Positions 5,246 to 8,450 of a DNA stretch of 8,450 bases are shown piece after piece; position 1 is the stretch's first letter; each line of letters starts with the position of its first letter. The stretch comes from Bacteroidales bacterium UBA1223. Lineage in GTDB: Bacteria > Bacteroidota > Bacteroidia > Bacteroidales > P3. Under the pieces are notes generated by a model. That model ran no database searches and was not told the DNA's origin. It saw nothing but the letters and a program-made list of their open reading frames with translations. Where the stretch lies: positions 1 through 8,450 of the forward strand of contig DBXB01000031.1 of NCBI GenBank assembly GCA_002309155.1. The letters run 5' to 3'. A program made the position numbers and the translations under genes.

Positions 5246-5944
5246 ATGAAATCAAAATTCGAACCAGGCGACAAAGTTAAATTCCTCAACCAAACTGGTG
5301 GCGGCATTGTCACCAAAGTCACTGACGACTTTATCTTTGTGCAAGACGACTCCGGCTTCGACATACCTATGCAGCCCGAAGAGCTGATACGCATGGCGGA
5401 CCAGCAGGGCGCCGCAAAGATGTTCAACGCAACAATGGAAGAGCACCTTAGAGGTAAAGGAACGCCCCTACCCTCAGGATTACCTACAACAACACCCAAG
5501 GTAACGGTGCCCATGACTCCCGAAGAGGAAATCAAACAGCTGAAGAACCAGATAGCCAACCTGAAAGACCAGATAGCCAAACTCAAGAAACAACTTGCCA
5601 ATGTCCAGCAGCAGAACACCCATTCTCTCACCGACAACATCCTTCTTCAGCACCAGACCGCTCCTGGCGAGGCAGAGGTAGACCTGCACATCGACATGCT
5701 CAGCGAACGTCCCGCAGATCTCACGCCTCATGAGGCTTTCGAGATTCAGATGCACTACTTCCGTCTCTGCATGAACCACGCCTTCGCCAACAAGATGAAG
5801 AAGGTCACCTTCATCCACGGCGTAGGCAAAGGCATTCTCAAAGACGAGATAATGAAGGAACTGAAGCAGTACGACAACATCCATTTCTTCGAGGCTCCCA
5901 TGTCGAAATACGGCGTCGGTGCCACCGAAGTCTATTTCAGATAA
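5246..5944 (+). CDS. Smr-domain protein with N-terminal beta domain and coiled coil
   Basis: This 232-residue protein has three parts. Residues 1-45 (FEPGDKVKFLNQTGGGIVTKV, then FIFVQDDSGFDIPM) resemble the small beta domain at the start of Bacteroidota DUF2027/Smr proteins. Residues ~91-125 form a heptad-like coiled coil (EEEIKQLKNQIANLKDQIAKLKKQL). Residues ~143-232 are an Smr domain, with VDLHIDML (145-152) and the HGVGKG motif (191-196), ending YGVGATEVYFR. Smr domains occur on MutS2 and in stand-alone proteins and are associated with nucleic-acid binding or nicking; the substrate here is unknown. The frame is open upstream to 5141, but the family start fits the ATG at 5246. The protein is shorter than many Bacteroidota relatives, with the coiled coil in place of a central domain. 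The 23-bp repeat lies in it at 5407-5429. Confidence 0.85.
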   Translation: MKSKFEPGDKVKFLNQTGGGIVTKVTDDFIFVQDDSGFDIPMQPEELIRMADQQGAAKMFNATMEEHLRGKGTPLPSGLPTTTPKVTVPMTPEEEIKQLKNQIANLKDQIAKLKKQLANVQQQNTHSLTDNILLQHQTAPGEAEVDLHIDMLSERPADLTPHEAFEIQMHYFRLCMNHAFANKMKKVTFIHGVGKGILKDEIMKELKQYDNIHFFEAPMSKYGVGATEVYFR

Positions 5945-5952
5945 TTCTTGTC

Positions 5953-5978
5953 GTGACTGGTGAACGGTGATCAGTGAT
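5953..5978 (+). repeat. GTGA-word degenerate repeat after the Smr gene
   Basis: The words GTGACTGGTGA, ACGGTGATC and AGTGAT follow each other closely. The style resembles, on the opposite strand, the repeat-like insert in mpl at 4242-4289. It lies between the Smr stop and the reverse copy of the 53-bp element. Confidence 0.45.
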
Positions 5979-5990
5979 ACGATCGGGTCA

Positions 5991-6043
5991 CAATTCACAA
6001 TTGGCTCATCAAGCTCGCCAGCCATAGCACACAATTCACAATT
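5991..6043 (-). repeat. 53-bp element, reverse copy
   Basis: This is the exact reverse complement of 3239-3291. The ACAATTC/CACAATT words continue a few bases further (to ~6048), up to an ATG at 6051. That ATG opens only a 21-codon frame (METLDIITPPEIKTLACGRNC, stop at 6114-6116), which may be the 5' remnant of a gene. Confidence 0.9.
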
Positions 6044-6097
6044 CACAACCATGGAAACTCTTGACATCATCACACCTCCCGAGATTAAGACCCTGGC

Positions 6098-6328
6098 ATG
6101 CGGCAGAAACTGTTGATGATACACAGCCTTCGCTCGTGGGCCCGTTTCAATGCCGAGACTCTGCGCTACTACAACAGAAAAAACATGAAGGCTGTCGACA
6201 TCACCGAACAGGAGCTGATGGAATTCATGGAGAAACGGCAGCAGGAGATTATCATCGACCAATCGGAACCGAACTATGCGGATTTCAACATTCCCAAAAT
6301 CAATCCCGACAGCCTTACGACATACTAA
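6098..6328 (+). CDS. Small conserved-looking protein of unknown function (76 aa)
   Basis: It encodes 76 residues, or 70 if the ATG at 6116 is used. The protein is basic and helical at the start (SLRSWARFNAETLRYYNRKNM), then acidic and helical (DITEQELMEFMEKRQQEIIIDQ), and ends in a polar tail rich in Asn, Pro and Asp. No signal peptide, membrane segment or known motif is visible. Support for a real gene comes from its even amino-acid composition and its stop 12 nt before the next start, which suggests co-transcription with the lipoprotein at 6341. An ATG at 6051 in another frame starts METLDIITPPEIKTLA, so the original gene may have begun there and suffered a frameshift near 6090-6110. I do not recognise the family. 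Confidence 0.5.
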   Translation: MRQKLLMIHSLRSWARFNAETLRYYNRKNMKAVDITEQELMEFMEKRQQEIIIDQSEPNYADFNIPKINPDSLTTY

Positions 6329-6340
6329 ACCAATAACTCT

Positions 6341-7102
6341 ATGAGCAGTCTAATCAAGACCGTAACTCTATGCTTAGCCATGGTGACTCTTGCCGCTCTG
6401 ACCGCCTGCAAGAGCGGAAACTGTGACGAGAATTCAAGCGACAGCGCTGTTACAGACAACCGCATATACGACATAGTGCCAAAAGGCGACACGCTGTTGA
6501 TAGTATGCGACCCAGAAGGGCTGTTCTTCGGACAACCGCTTGCAGAGAGGGTCAGCCAACAATGGATAGACTCGATATATAATCGACCAGGGCTTCGAAT
6601 GATGACAGACCATGAGATGTATCCTCATGTGGAAGGAACTTGCACCTGTGGCAACGAGACTTACACGGTTGTAGGCGAAAACGACACCCTGCAATTCTTA
6701 TGGTATGACGACGAAGACTGTGGCCGGAGACCTTGTGGAGCCAAAGGAGGATGGGAGTACACCTGGGGCATCATCGCCGATACCTTGGTGGACTTCGCTG
6801 GCATCCGCATAGGTATGCCTATCGCCGATGTCGCCGCTCGTCTAAGCTTACCGACGAGCGCAAACATGGATGGCTACAAGGTTATTTACTTGGTGGCACC
6901 CGACCTTTTCACCGAGTCCATCACCGAGAAGCAGCCTGGTGGCTATCTTAAGGTGGTCGGACAAAAGAATCCATACGAATATGAATACCGCGACTACCCC
7001 CGCATAGAATATGCAGGAGTCGAACTGGTTGTGGATGGCGGACGGATTGTGATGATTCGCACCGGCTGGTATTCGGGCGACAGAATAGTGGCAGGGATAT
7101 GA
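6341..7102 (+). CDS. Putative lipoprotein, unknown function (253 aa)
   Basis: The N-terminus is a clear lipoprotein signal: SSLIKTVTLCLAMVTLAAL, then the lipobox LTAC with the cysteine at residue 23. The mature part starts with an acidic, Ser-rich linker, then a domain with a Cys cluster (GTCTCGNETY and, further on, DEDCGRRPCG). The C-terminal half contains IRIGMPIADVAARLSLP, which resembles the G-M-x-x-x-E/D-V turn of BamE/SmpA-like modules, and ends in a strand-turn-strand (VELVVDGGRIVMIRTGWYSG). I cannot assign a named family. The short gap after the 6098-6328 ORF suggests a two-gene unit, and ispG starts 102 nt downstream. The start at 6341 is the first ATG that gives the signal peptide. 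Confidence 0.85.
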   Translation: MSSLIKTVTLCLAMVTLAALTACKSGNCDENSSDSAVTDNRIYDIVPKGDTLLIVCDPEGLFFGQPLAERVSQQWIDSIYNRPGLRMMTDHEMYPHVEGTCTCGNETYTVVGENDTLQFLWYDDEDCGRRPCGAKGGWEYTWGIIADTLVDFAGIRIGMPIADVAARLSLPTSANMDGYKVIYLVAPDLFTESITEKQPGGYLKVVGQKNPYEYEYRDYPRIEYAGVELVVDGGRIVMIRTGWYSGDRIVAGI

Positions 7103-7204
7103 TATAATTAATAGCTGAGACGCAGGCCATGCTCGCCACTTATGGCAAACAGGTCGACTTCGTCAACTTTGACACATTGAAAATAATCATAGAAAACAGA
7201 CTCA

Positions 7205-8335
7205 ATGAGCAGACAAATCAAGATAGGGAATCTGACGCTGGGCGGGGGAGCACCCGTACGCGTGCAGAGCATGACGAATACCGACACGATGGACACCAAG
7301 GCCACCGTGGAACAAACACTGAGAATGGTGGAGGCCGGCTGTGAGCTGGTACGCATCACCGCTCCAGACGTGAAAGCCGCCGAGAACCTTGGCCGCATCA
7401 AGGAGGAACTGCTGAAGCATGGCTGTGAGGTGCCACTGGTGGCCGACATCCATTTCAACCCCAATGCCGCCGAGGTCGCCGCCACGCTGGTAGAGAAGGT
7501 GCGTGTCAACCCGGGCAACTACACCGACCGCAACACCGGCAAACTGGAGTTCACCGAGCAGGAATATCAGGACGAGCTGAAGCGGATAGGCGAACGCATG
7601 GCGTCGCTCATCGACATCTGCAAGGCGCACCACACGGCGATGCGTATCGGCACCAACCACGGCTCGCTGTCGGAACGCATCATGAGTCGCTACGGCAACA
7701 CTCCCGAGGGCATGGCACAGTCAGCCATCGAATTTGCCGAGGTCTGTCGCCAGCAGGATTTTCACGACCTAGTCTTCTCGATGAAGGCCTCCAATGTCAA
7801 GGTCATGGTTGACAGCACCAGACTCTTCGTCAAGAAGATGCATGAGATGGGCATGGACTACCCAATTCACCTGGGCGTCACCGAGGCTGGCGACGGTATG
7901 CAGGGTCGCCTCAAGAGCGCCGCCGGCATCGGTGCGCTACTGATAGACGGCATCGGCGACACAGTACGTGTCTCCCTTACCGAGGACCCTGAGAAGGAGA
8001 TACCTATCGCCTACGACATCCTGCAGGCTGTCGGCGCACGCATTACGCAGCCTGAATACATAGCCTGCCCCTCCTGTGGCCGCACGCTGTATGACATCCA
8101 GACGGCCCTGCGCGAGATAAAAGAAAAGACCAAGCACCTTGTGGGCGTGAAGATTGGCGTGATGGGATGCATCGTCAACGGTCCCGGCGAGATGGCCGAC
8201 GCCGACTACGGATACGTCGGCTCCGGCCGTGGCAAGATAACCCTCTACAAAGGCAAGGAGGTGGTCAAGCGTAATATCGACCAGAAAGACGCAGTGGACG
8301 AATTAGTGAAGTTTATTGAGAGCGACAGGAGTTAG
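7205..8335 (+). CDS. ispG: IspG (GcpE), 4-hydroxy-3-methylbut-2-enyl diphosphate synthase, short form
   Basis: This 376-residue enzyme converts MEcPP to HMBPP in the MEP isoprenoid pathway, using a [4Fe-4S] cluster. The TIM-barrel part has RVQSMTNTDTMDT near the start, VADIHFNPNAA, KVRVNPGNY, RIGTNHGSLSERIMSRYG (147-164) and HLGVTEAGDGMQGRLKSA. The C-terminal cluster domain keeps all expected ligands: Cys288 and Cys291 (ACPSCGRT), Cys322 and Glu329 (MGCIVNGPGE), with E. coli-like spacing. The NHGSLS-RIMSRYG wording is of the Bacteroidota/chlamydial/plant type. Those proteins usually carry a large middle insert (about 600 residues or more in Bacteroidota); here the barrel joins the cluster domain directly at ~277-284. 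The ATG at 7205 gives the expected start. The stop is followed at once by TTAA-type repeats. Confidence 0.95.
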   Translation: MSRQIKIGNLTLGGGAPVRVQSMTNTDTMDTKATVEQTLRMVEAGCELVRITAPDVKAAENLGRIKEELLKHGCEVPLVADIHFNPNAAEVAATLVEKVRVNPGNYTDRNTGKLEFTEQEYQDELKRIGERMASLIDICKAHHTAMRIGTNHGSLSERIMSRYGNTPEGMAQSAIEFAEVCRQQDFHDLVFSMKASNVKVMVDSTRLFVKKMHEMGMDYPIHLGVTEAGDGMQGRLKSAAGIGALLIDGIGDTVRVSLTEDPEKEIPIAYDILQAVGARITQPEYIACPSCGRTLYDIQTALREIKEKTKHLVGVKIGVMGCIVNGPGEMADADYGYVGSGRGKITLYKGKEVVKRNIDQKDAVDELVKFIESDRS

Positions 8336-8337
8336 AT

Positions 8338-8354
8338 GGGGAAGTTAAGGGGAG
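8338..8354. repeat. GGGAAGTTAA-type repeat after ispG
   Basis: GGGGAAGTTAAGGGGAG begins 2 nt after the ispG stop, and the last ispG codons (AGGAGTTAG) already resemble the unit. TTTTTC follows. No convincing stem precedes the T-run, so a terminator is not called. Confidence 0.7.
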
Positions 8355-8366
8355 TTTTTCGCTAAA

Positions 8367-8374
8367 TATATTTG
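8367..8374 (+). promoter_or_regulatory. Candidate -7 promoter box (TATATTTG) for a gene beyond the window
   Basis: TATATTTG matches TAnnTTTG exactly, in AT-rich DNA between two repeat blocks. No clear TTTG -33 box is seen and no downstream gene is visible, so this is tentative. Confidence 0.25.
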
Positions 8375-8392
8375 TTTTCAGCAGTGCTCAAA

Positions 8393-8406
8393 GCCTGCAA
8401 GCAGGC
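8393..8406. repeat. Small palindrome (GCCTGC-AA-GCAGGC)
   Basis: Perfect 6-nt arms surround AA. No T-run follows (AGAAGGGG), so it does not look like a terminator on the + strand. It sits between the candidate -7 box and the last TTAA array. Confidence 0.5.
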
Positions 8407-8410
8407 AGAA

Positions 8411-8442
8411 GGGGAGTTAAGGGAAGTTAAGGGACAAATGAT
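8411..8442. repeat. Tandem GGGAAGTTAA array with GGGACAAATGAT linker at the window end
   Basis: There are two units (GGGGAGTTAA, GGGAAGTTAA), then the linker. Bases 8421-8442 are identical to 2601-2622 after typA. By analogy with 2611-2731 and 4941-5002, a hairpin element could follow just outside the window. Confidence 0.85.
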
Positions 8443-8450
8443 TTATTTTA

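Noticed and set aside
5480..6262. Long antisense open frame (260 codons) across the Smr gene and the following spacer
   Set aside because: It lies opposite the well-supported Smr gene and reads through the reverse 53-bp repeat. The length is a by-product of codon bias in the sense gene.
6061..6336. Alternative 91-codon frame over the small ORF at 6098-6328
   Set aside because: Its product is rich in His, Arg and Gln with no protein-like pattern, while the 6098 frame has a more natural composition and ends just before the next start.

Overview
The window comes from a member of the Bacteroidota, most likely order Bacteroidales. The evidence is a type IX secretion (T9SS) C-terminal sorting tail, BipA and Mpl proteins of Bacteroidota sequence type, lipoproteins with Bacteroidota-like lipoboxes, almost no Shine-Dalgarno sequences, and a TAnnTTTG-type -7 promoter box. 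Coding DNA is moderately GC-rich. The spacers between genes are AT-rich and full of short repeats. Every supported gene lies on the + strand. I cannot name the genus.

Layout: 1-486 is the 3' end of a large secreted protein (beta-repeat domain plus T9SS tail). 701-2575 is typA/bipA, a ribosome-associated GTPase. 2749-3228 is a small lipoprotein of unknown function. 3466-4860 is mpl, the murein tripeptide ligase of cell-wall recycling. 5034-5207 is a doubtful 57-codon ORF with a signal-like start. 5246-5944 encodes an Smr-domain protein with a coiled coil. 6098-6328 is a small unknown ORF, followed 12 nt later by a second lipoprotein at 6341-7102. 7205-8335 is ispG, an iron-sulfur enzyme of the MEP isoprenoid pathway. 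The genes do not form one pathway. Apart from the tight 6098-7102 pair, most sit as single units separated by repeat-built spacers.

The most interesting content is the spacer system. Four kinds of module recur, largely in the same order: arrays of 8- or 10-nt units each carrying TTAA; a GACAAT/ACAAATGAT linker with AATTGTGAATTG words; a 47-nt element with the hairpin GCGGACG-AGC-CGTCCGC (three copies); and GTATCAAC tandems leading to the next start codon. A 53-bp element occurs twice in opposite orientation. Pieces resembling these modules also lie in frame inside typA and mpl, at places where the families normally have short loops, and the mpl stop codon falls inside one array. IspG is also unusual: it has the Bacteroidota/plant-like sequence but lacks the large central insert usual for that group.
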